This document shows, piece after piece, positions 43,589 to 53,872 of a DNA stretch of 64,000 nt (positions are counted from its first letter, which is position 1; each line of letters begins with the position of its first letter). The stretch spans positions 303,086 to 367,085 of the forward strand of contig NZ_JACHWN010000006.1 in assembly GCF_014191375.1 (NCBI RefSeq), given 5' to 3'. A model generated the notes under the pieces. The model was given only the letters and a program-made list of their open reading frames with translations. It was not told the origin of the DNA and searched no databases. The translations under genes and the position numbers were made by a program. The stretch is from Mesorhizobium sp. RMAD-H1 (GTDB lineage: Bacteria > Pseudomonadota > Alphaproteobacteria > Rhizobiales > Rhizobiaceae).

Positions 43589-44512
43589 ATGGAGATGCAT
43601 GTGCTCGCAATTGCATCGAAGGAAGCCTTCCTGCCCTTTCGCGAATACCGGACATGGTATCGCATCACCGGTTCGCTGGACAGCGACAGACTTCCGCTCG
43701 TCGTCGCCCATGGCGGCCCCGGATGCACGCACGACTATGTTGATGCCTTCAAAGGCATAACAGAGATCGACGGGCGCCCAGTCATCCACTACGACCAGCT
43801 CGGTAACGGCAACTCAACCCGCATGCCGGAAAAAGGGCCCGAATTCTGGACCCTCGAGCTCTTCCTCGAAGAGCTCGATGCCCTCCTGCACCATCTCGGC
43901 ATCCAGGATCGCTATGCGTTTCTCGGCCAGTCCTGGGGCGGCATGCTCGGCGCAGAACATGCCGTTCGCCGGCCGAAAGGATTGAAGGCGCTCGTCATCG
44001 CCAATTCGCCGGCAAACATGCGCACCTGGGTCGCGGAAGCCAATCGCCTGCGAGCGGAGCTGCCACAGGAGGTGCAGGATATGCTGCTGAAGCACGAACA
44101 GGCCGGGACGATCAATGATCCTCAATATATCGCTGCTTCACGTGTCTTCTATGATCGTCATGTCTGCCGGGTGGTGCCCTGGCCGCCGGAGGTGGCGCGC
44201 ACCTTCGCCATCATGGACGAGGATGCCACGGTCTATCGCAGCATGAACGGGCCAACGGAGTTCCATGTCATCGGCACCATGAAGGACTGGACGATCGAAG
44301 ATCGCCTGCATCTCATCGAAGCCCCTACTCTTTTGCTCTCCGGCAAATATGACGAGGCAACGCCTCTGGTGGTCAAGCCCTATGTTGACCGGATCAGGGA
44401 GTGCGAATGGGTGCTCTTCGAACATTCCAGCCATATGCCGCATGTCGAGGAGAAGGCCTTGTGCCTTGCCACCGTCTCGGCCTTCCTGTCGCGCCACGAC
44501 CTCGGAGCGTGA
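43589..44512 (+). CDS. pip: Second proline iminopeptidase-family alpha/beta hydrolase
   Basis: About 307 residues. It has the standard HGGPG motif, nucleophile Ser115 in GQSWGG, an Asp in [10 protein letters not shown] and a His in [10 protein letters not shown]. It is a distinct enzyme from the leftward one at 41711 and diverges in many positions, including the oxyanion motif. The ORF extends back to overlap the LuxR stop, but ATGs at 43589 and 43595 or a GTG at 43601 are more likely starts. Close spacing suggests co-transcription with the LuxR gene. Confidence 0.87.
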   Translation: MEMHVLAIASKEAFLPFREYRTWYRITGSLDSDRLPLVVAHGGPGCTHDYVDAFKGITEIDGRPVIHYDQLGNGNSTRMPEKGPEFWTLELFLEELDALLHHLGIQDRYAFLGQSWGGMLGAEHAVRRPKGLKALVIANSPANMRTWVAEANRLRAELPQEVQDMLLKHEQAGTINDPQYIAASRVFYDRHVCRVVPWPPEVARTFAIMDEDATVYRSMNGPTEFHVIGTMKDWTIEDRLHLIEAPTLLLSGKYDEATPLVVKPYVDRIRECEWVLFEHSSHMPHVEEKALCLATVSAFLSRHDLGA

Positions 44513-44593
44513 TCGCGCCTCCTGCCGATAGGCCAGTCAGCATCCAAATGAACTCCATAGCGGCTCATATGTGGAACAACCGGTGACAGGCAG

Positions 44594-45439
44594 TCAGCCG
44601 AAAGCAGGCATCATAAAACGCGGTGTGATGTTTTTTGTCCTGATCTTTTCCGCCAGTTCCTGGTTTGTGATCGCGGCGAGAATGCCTGTGAGCACCAGCA
44701 CCCCATCGGCGCCGAAATCATTTGCGCCACGGATGTCGTGATCGAGACTGTCTCCGATACAGACGATCCTGCTCTTGTCAGGCATCCCGCACAGCATCCG
44801 GGCATATCGGTACATCGGCAGATACGGCTTGCCGACGCGCACGACCTTGCCGCCGAGTTCCTCATAGATATTGGCGATCATCCCGGCGGCCGGGGCAAGG
44901 CCGCCGGAGGCGAGCTTGTGGATATCAGGATTGGTACAGATGCAGGGTATGCCCCGCTCAGCCGCGGGGGCAAGAAGATCGCGGTAATGGCAAAGCGGTA
45001 TGCGCTCAGCCTCGCTGCCGGCGATAATCACGATATCCGCCTCGGCGGGATCCGTCACGCTTCTCGCCCGCAGCCGGTCGGCAAGGTTGATATCGGCGCC
45101 GCTCGATATGGTGAAAACCCGCGTTTCGCGGCTGATTTCCACCGGAAGCTCTCCGGAGGAAAGCAGTGAATAGGCGACATCACCCGAGGTGACAAAATGG
45201 TCGAATGAATCACGGGAAAAGCCGAGACTTTCCAGCCGCTGCGCATTGAAATCGCCGCTGCGACCCGAATTGGAGAATATCACCACCCTCTTGCCGGCAT
45301 CCTTCAAGGCGCGCAGTCCGGCTGCGGCTCCCGCATAGGCCCCTTCGTCGTCGCGCAGCACGCCGAACTGGTCGATAAAGAAGACATCATAAAGATCGAT
45401 CAGACGCGCGAGATCGATCATTTCCAGCAACTGGTTCAA
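44594..45439 (-). CDS. HAD-superfamily IIA phosphatase-like protein
   Basis: The 281-residue protein is a NagD-type HAD hydrolase: motif I FFIDQFGVLRDDEG (the second Asp is Gln), motif II VVIFSNSGRSG, and motif III/IV IVCIGDSLDHDIRGANDFGADG. The Asp-x-Asp to Asp-x-Phe/Gln change may alter or weaken phosphatase activity. The start is TTG with GGAG upstream, overlapping the kinase stop. It ends the leftward aldolase-kinase-HAD operon and probably dephosphorylates a sugar phosphate intermediate. Confidence 0.8.
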   Translation of the reverse strand: MNQLLEMIDLARLIDLYDVFFIDQFGVLRDDEGAYAGAAAGLRALKDAGKRVVIFSNSGRSGDFNAQRLESLGFSRDSFDHFVTSGDVAYSLLSSGELPVEISRETRVFTISSGADINLADRLRARSVTDPAEADIVIIAGSEAERIPLCHYRDLLAPAAERGIPCICTNPDIHKLASGGLAPAAGMIANIYEELGGKVVRVGKPYLPMYRYARMLCGMPDKSRIVCIGDSLDHDIRGANDFGADGVLVLTGILAAITNQELAEKIRTKNITPRFMMPAFG

Positions 45440-46704
45440 TGCTTGTTCTCCTGCCGCAGCACGAGGGCCGCAGTACCGGCCGCTGCCTCCGTCGAGCGCG
45501 CTTCCAGAAAGGGCACACCCAGCTTGTTTCGGCGGATTTCCTGCCAGGCAGGATTGCGTGCACCGCCGCCGACGGTGCGCAGCGACGTCAGGGCGGGAGC
45601 GCCAAGCGCCATAAGCCGCTCGAAGCCGAGCCGTTCGATTTCCGCTATGCCTTCAAGAATGCCCTGGAAGAAAACCGCATCATCGGCAGGCCTGGGCGTC
45701 AGCCGCGGCGGATGATGCGGATCGTTGACCGGGAAACGTTCGCCCGGCTTGAGCAACGGATAATAATCGAGCTTTGTCGGCCTGGCCGGATCGAGCCGCG
45801 CGGTCAGTTCCGCCAGACGTTCATCGCCAATCAGTTGACGGATCACAGCGCCACCGCTGTTGGAGGCACCACCAACCAGCCAGAAATCCCCCACCCTGTG
45901 GCTGTAGATGCCGTATTGAGGTGCATCGACGGCACGGTCGGATGCAAGTTTCAGCACCAGCGTCGAGCCCAATGCCGTGACACCGTCGCCCACCTTGGAA
46001 GCGCCTGTGGCAAGAAAGGACGCGCAGCCATCCGTGGTGCCGGCAAAATGCAGGCAGGAAGGCGGCAGCCCCAACTCCCGGGCCAGTGGTCCAACGGGTC
46101 CGATTTTGGCTCCCGCGCGCAGGACGCTTGGTAGCAAATGGCGAGCCATGCCTGCCCGCTCGATCCAGTCCGGCCAGCTCTCGCAAGACAGATCATAGCC
46201 CGTCTTGAGCGCGTTGTTTTCATCCGAGATGGGCTCGCCCGCGCCGAGACGCATGGCGATCCAATCGGCCTGATGCACCACATGGGCAACGCCACGCCGG
46301 CGCGAAAGGAGGATGGCGCGGCCGAGCGCAGTACTCGTTCCGCGCGCCGGGCTGGCGGCGGGGGCTGCCGCATCAATGGCCGCAACCACCGAGGCGTCGG
46401 GACAGGGATCATTATAGAGAAGCGCCTCCCCGACCGGCTGTTTATCGCTGTCGAGCGCCAGCATCGTCCCCGATGTGCCATCGACGGCAAGTCCGCGCAC
46501 CTGGGCAAGCGGGACCTTCGCGGCCAAGATCTTCAGGCAGATCTCGACACCCCGCCACCAGGCGGCGGGCTCACGGATTTCATGCGGCGTGGCGAAGGCG
46601 GATGCAGCGAACGCAACTTGTCTGCCGTCCCTGTCGAGAGCGGCAGCGCGAACGCCGGATGTTCCAAGATCAATGCCGATCGCGGCGGGATATTCGGTCG
46701 TCAT
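45436..46704 (-). CDS. FGGY-family carbohydrate kinase
   Basis: The 422-residue kinase has the ATPase-fold start AAIGIDLGTSGVRAAALD, the AVDGTSGTMLALD block near residue 73 and a second half with LRTVGGGARNPAWQEI. It is shorter than glycerol or xylulose kinases but within the family. It phosphorylates a ketose or polyol. The gene lies one base after the aldolase gene, and the HAD gene overlaps its end. A second, unrelated-looking FGGY kinase lies in the divergent operon at 48772. Confidence 0.88.
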   Translation of the reverse strand: MTTEYPAAIGIDLGTSGVRAAALDRDGRQVAFAASAFATPHEIREPAAWWRGVEICLKILAAKVPLAQVRGLAVDGTSGTMLALDSDKQPVGEALLYNDPCPDASVVAAIDAAAPAASPARGTSTALGRAILLSRRRGVAHVVHQADWIAMRLGAGEPISDENNALKTGYDLSCESWPDWIERAGMARHLLPSVLRAGAKIGPVGPLARELGLPPSCLHFAGTTDGCASFLATGASKVGDGVTALGSTLVLKLASDRAVDAPQYGIYSHRVGDFWLVGGASNSGGAVIRQLIGDERLAELTARLDPARPTKLDYYPLLKPGERFPVNDPHHPPRLTPRPADDAVFFQGILEGIAEIERLGFERLMALGAPALTSLRTVGGGARNPAWQEIRRNKLGVPFLEARSTEAAAGTAALVLRQENKH

Positions 46705-46705
46705 G

Positions 46706-47794
46706 TCATTGCGCCGCAGTTCGCCGGTCGAGCGCCTGACGATATTGTTCGGCCTCCCAATGGGTCAGCTCGTATTCCTGTGCGCTATCGAGATAACAGA
46801 TCGCTTCGTCCGGCGGGATGCGCGTGACCACCTCGGCAAGGCAGCGTGCCATGGCTTCCCCGCCCGGTGTCAGTTCCCGGGCGACAAGCACGCCTCGGCC
46901 GGGCGCGATCAGCATTTTGGGCGCCGGCAGATGCCTCCCGGCAAAATCGTCGAGCAATTCGGCAATCGATTGCCCATCCCGCAATACGCCGATCGACGTG
47001 CCGAGGAAAATGACATGATCGGGATAAAGCGAGCCTGAAAGCGCGATCTTCATCCCGATCGGACAAAGTGCCGTGGCATGGGTTTCCGCATCCGCTGCAA
47101 CACGGTAACCGGTCGCGGCCGCGGCGTTTTCCAGCCATGGCAGATCGGCGGGCCCGACATGCCTGCGGGCAAGCCCCAATGCCGCCGTTGCCGTCTCGAT
47201 ACGCGCGGCAACGTCATCGACCGTTTCGCCGGCAACGATGATGCCATGATTGCAAAGGACGAGCACATCGGGCTTTTCCCCCGCGACCTTGTCTATCTCA
47301 CGCGCCAGCGGTGTGCCCGGTCGCCTGTACGGAATAAGCCGCCAGGAAAGATCCGGCGCCCCGCGCGCCATACGTTCGGCGATCAGCGTCTCCCGGCGCT
47401 CCAGCACGGCAAGTGCGATGCTGTTGACACAGTGGAAATGCGCGACCACCGGCTGTGTCAACACCGCGTGGAAGCTGGTTTCGATCGAGGGCCTGAGCCT
47501 GCTCGCGTTGAGATTCTCAACAATGAAATCCGTCGCCTTTTCCGCGCGCGGATCACCGTCCCGCAAAGCGTTGACCAGTGGTGCCACGGCGACCGGAACC
47601 ATGATGTCCCGCTCCAGTGCATGGGCCAGCCACGTGCCGGATGCTTTGACCCACATGACGCCGTCATGCTTGATGGATGTGTTCCCGCCGGCACCCTGAG
47701 TGCGCAGGATATTCTGGCCGAGCCGGGCGGAAAGCTCGAGAAAGCAGGCCATTTCCGGCGGGCCGTTCGGGTCGATACCCTCAGAAGCTTCCAA
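46706..47794 (-). CDS. Class II aldolase/adducin-family protein
   Basis: The 362-residue protein has the class II aldolase zinc ligands H119 and H121 (VAHFHCVNSIA), H183 (CNHGIIVAG) and a catalytic Glu105. It is longer than fuculose-phosphate aldolase by a C-terminal extension. It probably splits or epimerises a phosphorylated ketose. A TTG start with AAGGAG eight bases upstream heads the operon. It diverges from the DeoR gene, which likely represses it. Confidence 0.85.
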   Translation of the reverse strand: MEASEGIDPNGPPEMACFLELSARLGQNILRTQGAGGNTSIKHDGVMWVKASGTWLAHALERDIMVPVAVAPLVNALRDGDPRAEKATDFIVENLNASRLRPSIETSFHAVLTQPVVAHFHCVNSIALAVLERRETLIAERMARGAPDLSWRLIPYRRPGTPLAREIDKVAGEKPDVLVLCNHGIIVAGETVDDVAARIETATAALGLARRHVGPADLPWLENAAAATGYRVAADAETHATALCPIGMKIALSGSLYPDHVIFLGTSIGVLRDGQSIAELLDDFAGRHLPAPKMLIAPGRGVLVARELTPGGEAMARCLAEVVTRIPPDEAICYLDSAQEYELTHWEAEQYRQALDRRTAAQ

Positions 47795-47893
47795 GATGTT
47801 CTCCTTCCGCCATTACTGTTCCCGCGCTGCCGCCCCTGATCGCCATTTTGATCGATCTCGTTCATGCAAACTATGGCATATGACGCAATAACG

Positions 47894-47960
47894 TCAATCA
47901 TGAAGATGTTCAATCGATATGGCTTGCAGAATGGGTTTCCATGTGATTATAGTCAATCAT
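47894..47960. promoter_or_regulatory. Candidate DeoR operator repeats
   Basis: GTCAATCAT occurs at 47893-47901 and again at 47952-47960, with a third TCAATC at 47910-47915, in the spacer between the divergent aldolase and DeoR genes. Repeats in such a position are consistent with a DeoR-family operator. Confidence 0.5.
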
Positions 47961-47992
47961 CAATGCGTGGGAAGCATTGCGGAGGAGGCACT

Positions 47993-48775
47993 GTGAGCGA
48001 TCTCGATCGTCACAAAATAATTACCGACCTGCTGCGCGAGCGTTCGTTCGCTTCCGTGCGCGACTTGCAGGAGCTGCTGGGCGTCTCCGCCGCCACCATC
48101 CGCCGCGACATCGACAAGCTCGACGAGATCGGCGTCGCCCGCAAGGTTTATGGCGGCATCTCCTCCTCCCAGGGGGCTGCGAGCAACCGACTTTCCGCCC
48201 GTCCCTATGACGAAAACCGCGACATTGCCGTCGAGGCCAAGCGGGCGATTGCCGAATGCGCGGAAACCCTGGTGCGTGATGGCGATTCAGTGATCGTCCA
48301 TGCCGGCTCGACCTGCTATTATCTGGGTATCCGTCTGGCGCGGCGGAATGTACGCATCTACACCAATTCCATGCCGCTGGCGGCGCATCTGGGCGAACAT
48401 GGAACATGCCAGGTGACGCTGGCGGGAGGCGACCTTTATCGCGAGCCCGGCATCGTCCATGCCGTACAGGATGGCAAGCCCGCCTATTTTGCCTCCAAAT
48501 TCTTTCTCGGCACCCAGGGCATAAGCTCCGAGGGGCTGCTTGAATCGCATCCCCTGCTGGTCAAGGCCATCAGCGAGCTGAGCCTCTGCAGCGACGAGAT
48601 CGTCGTTCTAGCCGACAGCCGAAAATTCGCCATCCGCCCGCGCAACATCGTTCTGCCGCTCTCGCGCATCGGCACGCTCGTCACCGACGACGGCCTTTCC
48701 GATACGAATGCCAGGATGCTCGAGGATGCCGGCGTCAATATCATCGTAGCCAGCACATCGGGGGAGCGGAAATGA
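47993..48775 (+). CDS. DeoR-family transcriptional regulator
   Basis: The 260-residue regulator has a DeoR HTH (FASVRDLQELLGVSAATIRRDIDKLDEIG, residues 21-49) and a sugar-phosphate-binding C-terminal domain. The start is a GTG with GGAGG nine bases upstream; earlier ATGs lie in the operator area. It sits between the divergent aldolase-kinase-HAD operon and its own downstream kinase-ABC operon, so it should repress both until a phosphorylated sugar binds. The next gene overlaps its stop (ATGA). Confidence 0.9.
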   Translation: MSDLDRHKIITDLLRERSFASVRDLQELLGVSAATIRRDIDKLDEIGVARKVYGGISSSQGAASNRLSARPYDENRDIAVEAKRAIAECAETLVRDGDSVIVHAGSTCYYLGIRLARRNVRIYTNSMPLAAHLGEHGTCQVTLAGGDLYREPGIVHAVQDGKPAYFASKFFLGTQGISSEGLLESHPLLVKAISELSLCSDEIVVLADSRKFAIRPRNIVLPLSRIGTLVTDDGLSDTNARMLEDAGVNIIVASTSGERK

Positions 48776-50196
48776 GCGTGCGCCCGCCAGGAGATGCCGA
48801 TGTGCTTGCGGTCTTCGACCTCGGCAAGACAAATTCCAAGCTGTTCGTCTTCCGCGCCGATGGCGCGCTTCTGGATGAGCGGAGGTCGAAGCCGGTCTGG
48901 CGCCGGGATGGGGACATCCGCGTTCTCGACGACGGCGCTCTTTTTGCCTGGATGCGCGAGGCGCTTGCCGCGGCCGTTGCCGATCACGGCGTCAATCGCA
49001 TCATGTTTTCGGGCCACGGCTGCACGTTCGCGGTAACCGAAGGCGATCGTCTGGCCCATCCGGTGCTCGATTATGAACAGGAGCCGCCGGCCGATATCGC
49101 CCGTCATATCGAGAGCCGGATACCGGATTTCGCGGAGACATATTCGCCGCGATTGCCGCACGGGTTCAATTTCGGCCGTCACATGCTGTGGCTTCACGAG
49201 CGCGCGCCTGACGTCTTCGAAAATGCCGATGCCATTCTGGGTTACCCGCAGTTCTGGACGTGGAAATTCTCGGGCGTAAAGCTTTCCGAAGTTTCCTATC
49301 TCGGCTGCCATTCCCATCTCTGGGCCCCGTTGCGCCACGATTTCAGTTCACTGGTAGACACGCAGGGCTGGCGGGAAAAAATGCCCAGCTTTGCACGCGC
49401 CGGCGCGGTGGTGGGCGAATACAAAGTTGCCCTTGGCGATGGCACGCTCGTTCCGGTCAAGGTCCATAACGGTGTTCATGACAGCAACGCGGCGCTCTAT
49501 TTCTACCGGTCCGCCGGCCTCAGCGATTTCACGCTTGTCTCCACCGGCACATGGGTCATCATCTTCAACACGGCCTGCCCGCTCGACGCGCTCGATCGCG
49601 AGCGCGACATGCTCGCCAATGTCACCGTGGATGGTGAACCAGCAGCCGCCATACGCTTCATGGGCGGGCGCGAATATGATGTGGCGAGCGGAGGCTGGGA
49701 CCGGCCGATTTCGCTTGGTGCTATCGAAAGCGTTATCGCAAAGAAGATCTTTGCGCTGCCGTCCTTTGCACCAGGAGGACCGCTTCCGGGCCGCCAAGGA
49801 GAGTTCACCGGCCCCGAACCCGATAGGGAAGAAAGAGCCGCCGCCGCCCTGCTTTATGTGGCGCTGATGACCGATCTCTCGCTTGATCTGATCCAATCGC
49901 GCAATACCGTCATCGTCGATGGCGGCCTGGTGAAAACAGGCCTTTATACCGGGCTCCTCGCCCAATTGCGTCCCTCTCAATCCTTCATGACGAGCGCCAA
50001 TGCGGAAGGAAGTGCGTTCGGAGCCGCCTCGCTTGCCTTCGAGGCCGCGGGAATCAGACCCTTCGCCAGCTCCTGCAGAGAAGCCCGGCCGGCGCAAATT
50101 ACCGGCCTCGAAAGCTACCGGGCACGCTGGCGGGATCTGGTCGATCAGCGCCGCCAGCAGGCACGGGCCGGTGTACACGTCGGGGAGGAGCAATGA
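48772..50196 (+). CDS. FGGY-family carbohydrate kinase
   Basis: The 474-residue kinase starts with [21 protein letters not shown], typical of the fuculokinase/rhamnulokinase branch, and has [11 protein letters not shown] and [19 protein letters not shown]. It phosphorylates a ketose at the expense of ATP. It overlaps the DeoR stop and the ABC ATPase start by four bases on each side. Together with the kinase at 45436 it makes two FGGY kinases in one locus, which suggests a two-step or two-substrate sugar pathway. Confidence 0.88.
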   Translation: MSVRPPGDADVLAVFDLGKTNSKLFVFRADGALLDERRSKPVWRRDGDIRVLDDGALFAWMREALAAAVADHGVNRIMFSGHGCTFAVTEGDRLAHPVLDYEQEPPADIARHIESRIPDFAETYSPRLPHGFNFGRHMLWLHERAPDVFENADAILGYPQFWTWKFSGVKLSEVSYLGCHSHLWAPLRHDFSSLVDTQGWREKMPSFARAGAVVGEYKVALGDGTLVPVKVHNGVHDSNAALYFYRSAGLSDFTLVSTGTWVIIFNTACPLDALDRERDMLANVTVDGEPAAAIRFMGGREYDVASGGWDRPISLGAIESVIAKKIFALPSFAPGGPLPGRQGEFTGPEPDREERAAAALLYVALMTDLSLDLIQSRNTVIVDGGLVKTGLYTGLLAQLRPSQSFMTSANAEGSAFGAASLAFEAAGIRPFASSCREARPAQITGLESYRARWRDLVDQRRQQARAGVHVGEEQ

Positions 50197-51746
50197 TGAC
50201 AGCTCCGGCGACGCATCAAACGGAAACTGCGCCTCTTCTGGAGATGCGCAACATCAACAAGACCTTCGGCGCCGTCAGGGCGCTGTCCGGCGTGTCACTT
50301 TCCGTCCGTGCTGGTGAGGTGCATGCGCTCATGGGCGAAAACGGCGCCGGCAAATCGACGCTGATGAAGGTGCTTTCCGGGGCTTATCGGGCCGATCCCG
50401 GCGGAGAGATCCTGATCAATGGCCAGCCGGTGCAGACCGGCAATCCGATCAAGGCGAAGGCAAGCGGCATTGCCGTCATCTATCAGGAATTGTCGCTCGC
50501 GCCGAACCTGACCGTTGCCCAGAACATGTTCCTGGGCGCCGAGCCTTCGCGTTTCGGACTGATCGATCATCGCGCCAATGAAAGAAAGGCGCAGCCGATT
50601 CTTGAGCGTCTCGGCGTCGGTTTCTCGGCGTCGGCACCCATTGGCGAATTGTCTCTGGGCGAGCGGCAGATGGTCGAGATCGCTCGTGCACTGACGACCA
50701 ATGCGCGCATTATCGTCATGGACGAGCCGACCACCTCGCTAACGACACGCGAAACCGACCGACTCTTCGAAGTGATCGCCAGCCTGAAGGCGCACGGCAT
50801 CGCGGTGATCTATATCAGTCACCGCATGGAAGAAGTCTATCAGCTTGCCGACCGGGTGAGCGTACTGCGCGACAGCACCTATGTCGGCACCCTCGATCGT
50901 TCGCAGCTTTCCGCCTCCCGGCTTGTTTCCATGATGGTGGGACGTGATCTCTCCTCCTTCTATAAAAAGGAGCACCGGTCGCCGTCCAGCGAGCGCAAGG
51001 TGGTGCTTTCCGTGCGTGACATGAGCGACGGCTTCCGCGTTCACAACTGTTCCTTCGACGTTCGCGCGGGAGAAGTTGTCGCCATGGCCGGCCTTGTCGG
51101 TTCCGGCAGGACGGAACTGGCACGCCTGATCTTTGGTGCCGACCATCGCCGCTCGGGAACGATTTCTGTCGACGGTCGCCAACAGGACATCCGCAATCCG
51201 CGCGATGCGATGGCGGCCGGCATCGCCTATCTGACCGAGGACCGCAAAGGCCTCGGGCTGTTTCTCGATATGTCGATCTCGGAAAACATCAATATCGGCG
51301 TTATCGGACAGGATGCACGGGCTGGTTCGCTTCTCGATTTCAAGGCGGCAGGCCGGCGCGCCGACAAAGCGGTCGGCGACCTTGCCATCAGAACCAAAAG
51401 CACCAGTATCAATGTCGGCGCCCTTTCGGGCGGCAATCAGCAGAAGGTGCTCCTGGCGCGCCTGCTCGAAACCAGGCCACGCGTGGTTATTCTGGATGAA
51501 CCGACGCGCGGCGTCGATGTCGGCGCCAAGTCGGAAATTTACCGCATCATCGATGACCTCGCGCAGAACGGTATCGCCATTCTGGTGATCTCCAGCGATC
51601 TGCCGGAGGTGGTCGGCATTGCCGACCGGGTGCTGGTCATGCGCGAGGGACGGATCGCCGGAGAGATTGTTGCCAGCGCCGACAGCCCGATAACCCAGGA
51701 AGCCATCATGGTGCTGTCGACCGGCGCCTCCCAGGACCATGGATAG
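50193..51746 (+). CDS. Sugar ABC transporter ATP-binding protein (RbsA/XylG type, two domains)
   Basis: The 517-residue protein has two fused ATPase domains. The first is canonical: [42 protein letters not shown]. The second has the degenerate Walker A of this family ([16 protein letters not shown]), with [15 protein letters not shown] and [12 protein letters not shown] intact. It powers uptake of a monosaccharide through the permease encoded next. Overlap with the kinase stop is four bases. Confidence 0.93.
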   Translation: MMTAPATHQTETAPLLEMRNINKTFGAVRALSGVSLSVRAGEVHALMGENGAGKSTLMKVLSGAYRADPGGEILINGQPVQTGNPIKAKASGIAVIYQELSLAPNLTVAQNMFLGAEPSRFGLIDHRANERKAQPILERLGVGFSASAPIGELSLGERQMVEIARALTTNARIIVMDEPTTSLTTRETDRLFEVIASLKAHGIAVIYISHRMEEVYQLADRVSVLRDSTYVGTLDRSQLSASRLVSMMVGRDLSSFYKKEHRSPSSERKVVLSVRDMSDGFRVHNCSFDVRAGEVVAMAGLVGSGRTELARLIFGADHRRSGTISVDGRQQDIRNPRDAMAAGIAYLTEDRKGLGLFLDMSISENINIGVIGQDARAGSLLDFKAAGRRADKAVGDLAIRTKSTSINVGALSGGNQQKVLLARLLETRPRVVILDEPTRGVDVGAKSEIYRIIDDLAQNGIAILVISSDLPEVVGIADRVLVMREGRIAGEIVASADSPITQEAIMVLSTGASQDHG

Positions 51747-51770
51747 CCCAGATATGAGTAATGGATCTGC

Positions 51771-52757
51771 ATGATGAGCGTAGCTGAGACGGACCGGACG
51801 AGACAAGAGAAGCTGAGACTCAGGGCGACCTTGACGGCGCTCGGAATGTTGCCGGTGCTCATCATACTGGCGATCGGCTTCGAGCTCCTGAGCGGCCGCT
51901 TCATGACCATCAACAATCTGTCGATCGTCATGCAGCAGGCTTCGATCAACATCGTGCTTGCGGCAGGCATGACGTTCGTGATCCTCACCGGCGGCATCGA
52001 CCTTTCGGTCGGATCAATCCTCGCCGCCTCGGCGATGATTGCCGTGATCGTCTCGCTCGTGCCTGATTACGGCATGCTCGGGATCCCCGCGGCCATCGCT
52101 GTCGGCCTTGCCTTCGGCATCACCAATGGCAGCCTGATCGCCTTCCTGAAACTGCCACCGTTCATCGTCACATTGGGCTCGCTCACGGCGGTGCGCGGCG
52201 TCGCCCGGCTGCTGGGCGGCGACACGACGGTCTTCAATCCGGATCTGCCTTTCGAATTCATCGGCAACGGCACGCTTTTCGGCGTGCCGTGGCTCGCAAT
52301 CATCGCGCTGGCGACCGTGGGAATATCCTGGTTCATCCTGCGCCGCACGGTGCTGGGCACCTGGATTTACGCCGTCGGCGGCAATGCCGAGGCCGCGCGC
52401 CTGACCGGCATCAAGGTGCCGCTGGTGCTTCTGTTCGTCTATGGCATGTCCGGTCTGCTATCGGGCCTGGGCGGTGTCATGTCCGCCGCCCGGCTTTATG
52501 CCGCCAACGGCCTGCAGCTTGGGCAAGCCTATGAGCTGGACGCGATCGCTGCCGTTATTCTCGGCGGCACCAGCTTCGTCGGCGGCGTCGGCTCGATCTG
52601 GGGCACCCTGATCGGCGCGCTGATCATCGCGGTCCTGTCGAACGGCCTCATTCTCGTCGGTGTCTCGGATATCTGGCAGTACATCATCAAGGGATTGGTC
52701 ATCATCGCGGCGGTTGCTCTCGACCGCTACAGGCTCAAAGGATTGAGCAGGACGTGA
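51771..52757 (+). CDS. Sugar ABC transporter permease (RbsC type)
   Basis: The 328-residue protein has about ten membrane helices and the family signature GGIDLSVGSILAASAMIAVIV plus YAVGGNAEAARLTGIKV. Translation can start at 51771 or the following ATG at 51774. It follows the ATPase gene by 24 bases and is followed by the binding-protein gene. It forms the inner-membrane path for the sugar. Confidence 0.92.
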   Translation: MMSVAETDRTRQEKLRLRATLTALGMLPVLIILAIGFELLSGRFMTINNLSIVMQQASINIVLAAGMTFVILTGGIDLSVGSILAASAMIAVIVSLVPDYGMLGIPAAIAVGLAFGITNGSLIAFLKLPPFIVTLGSLTAVRGVARLLGGDTTVFNPDLPFEFIGNGTLFGVPWLAIIALATVGISWFILRRTVLGTWIYAVGGNAEAARLTGIKVPLVLLFVYGMSGLLSGLGGVMSAARLYAANGLQLGQAYELDAIAAVILGGTSFVGGVGSIWGTLIGALIIAVLSNGLILVGVSDIWQYIIKGLVIIAAVALDRYRLKGLSRT

Positions 52758-52853
52758 TGGTTGGTCGCAAGAACCGGAAACTCGCCGGGAGAACATGACG
52801 CGAGGAGCGTCATTCAACATGGCGTGAGGAGCGCCAATCATGAGGAGGAAAGC

Positions 52854-53792
52854 ATGTCGAAATTCACCAGATTGCTGATGGGAACGGCTCTCGCCGCCAT
52901 CATGGCGGTACCAGCCGCCGCCAAGGACCTCGAAAAGATCGGCATTTCAGTCGGTCTTCTGGGCAACCCGTTCTTCGTCGCCACGATCAAGGGTATCGAG
53001 GACCGCGCCAGGGAGATCAATCCGAACGTACAGGTCACGTCGGTTTCCGCCGATTATGATCTCAACAAGCAGGTGTCGCAGATCGACAGCTTCATCGCCG
53101 CGGGCGTCGACATCATCATGCTCAACGCCGTCGATGCGAGTGCGATCGCGCCAGCCGTGAAGAAGGCGCAGAATGCCGGCATCGTCGTTGCCGCTTTCGA
53201 CGTGTCGGCCCCCGGTGCCGATGTCACGGTCATGACCAACAATGTCAAAGCCGGTGCGGAGGCCTGCCAGTACATCGTGGACAAGCTCGGCGGCAAAGGC
53301 GATGTCATCATCATTAATGGTCCGCAATCATCGTCGATCATCGATCGCGTCAAGGGGTGCAAGGACGTCTTCAGCAAGCATCCTGATATCAAGATCCTTT
53401 CCGACGACCAGAACGGCCAGGCTTCCCGTGAGGGCGGGCTTGCGGTGATGCAGGGGCTCTTGACCCGCTTCGACAAGATCGATGCAGTCTTTGCGATCAA
53501 TGACCCGACCGCCATCGGCGCCGAACTCGCCGCCAAGCAGCTCAACCGCAGCGAATTCTTCATCACCGCGGTTGACGGCGCACCAGACATCGAGAAAGCG
53601 CTGGCAAGCGGCAATTCGATGATCAAGGCTTCCGCCTCGCAGGATCCTTATGTGATGGCCGGCAAGGCGTTGCAGATGGGCGTCGAGGTCCTGAACGGCA
53701 AGAAGCCGGCAGAGCCTACGGTTCTTCTGGATCCACAGCTCATCACGGCCGACAATGTGACCAATTACAAGGGCTGGACCGCCGCACGCTAG
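52854..53792 (+). CDS. Sugar ABC transporter periplasmic binding protein (RbsB type)
   Basis: The 312-residue protein has a signal peptide (1-24, ending PAAAK) and a type I periplasmic-binding fold: IGISVGLLGNPFFVATIKGIEDRA, QIDSFIAAGVDIIMLNAVD, FAINDPTAIGAEL. The ATG at 52854 follows GAGGAGG, and the long upstream frame is non-coding. It captures a pentose, hexose or polyol for the RbsAC-type importer. A stem-loop follows its stop. Confidence 0.93.
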   Translation: MSKFTRLLMGTALAAIMAVPAAAKDLEKIGISVGLLGNPFFVATIKGIEDRAREINPNVQVTSVSADYDLNKQVSQIDSFIAAGVDIIMLNAVDASAIAPAVKKAQNAGIVVAAFDVSAPGADVTVMTNNVKAGAEACQYIVDKLGGKGDVIIINGPQSSSIIDRVKGCKDVFSKHPDIKILSDDQNGQASREGGLAVMQGLLTRFDKIDAVFAINDPTAIGAELAAKQLNRSEFFITAVDGAPDIEKALASGNSMIKASASQDPYVMAGKALQMGVEVLNGKKPAEPTVLLDPQLITADNVTNYKGWTAAR

Positions 53793-53802
53793 CCATCATG
53801 AA

Positions 53803-53832
53803 AACCCGTTCCGGCCTACGCCGGAGCGGGTT
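53803..53832 (+). terminator. Stem-loop after the sugar-binding protein gene
   Basis: AACCCGTTCCGGC (53803-53815) pairs with GCCGGAGCGGGTT (53820-53832) over 13 bp, including one T:G wobble, with a four-base loop. No T tract follows, so it is more likely an mRNA stabiliser or partial terminator that raises the binding-protein level over the downstream epimerase. Confidence 0.65.
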
Positions 53833-53872
53833 GCGCTGTAGCGCCAATCCTCAAACCATGAAATGGTGACCA

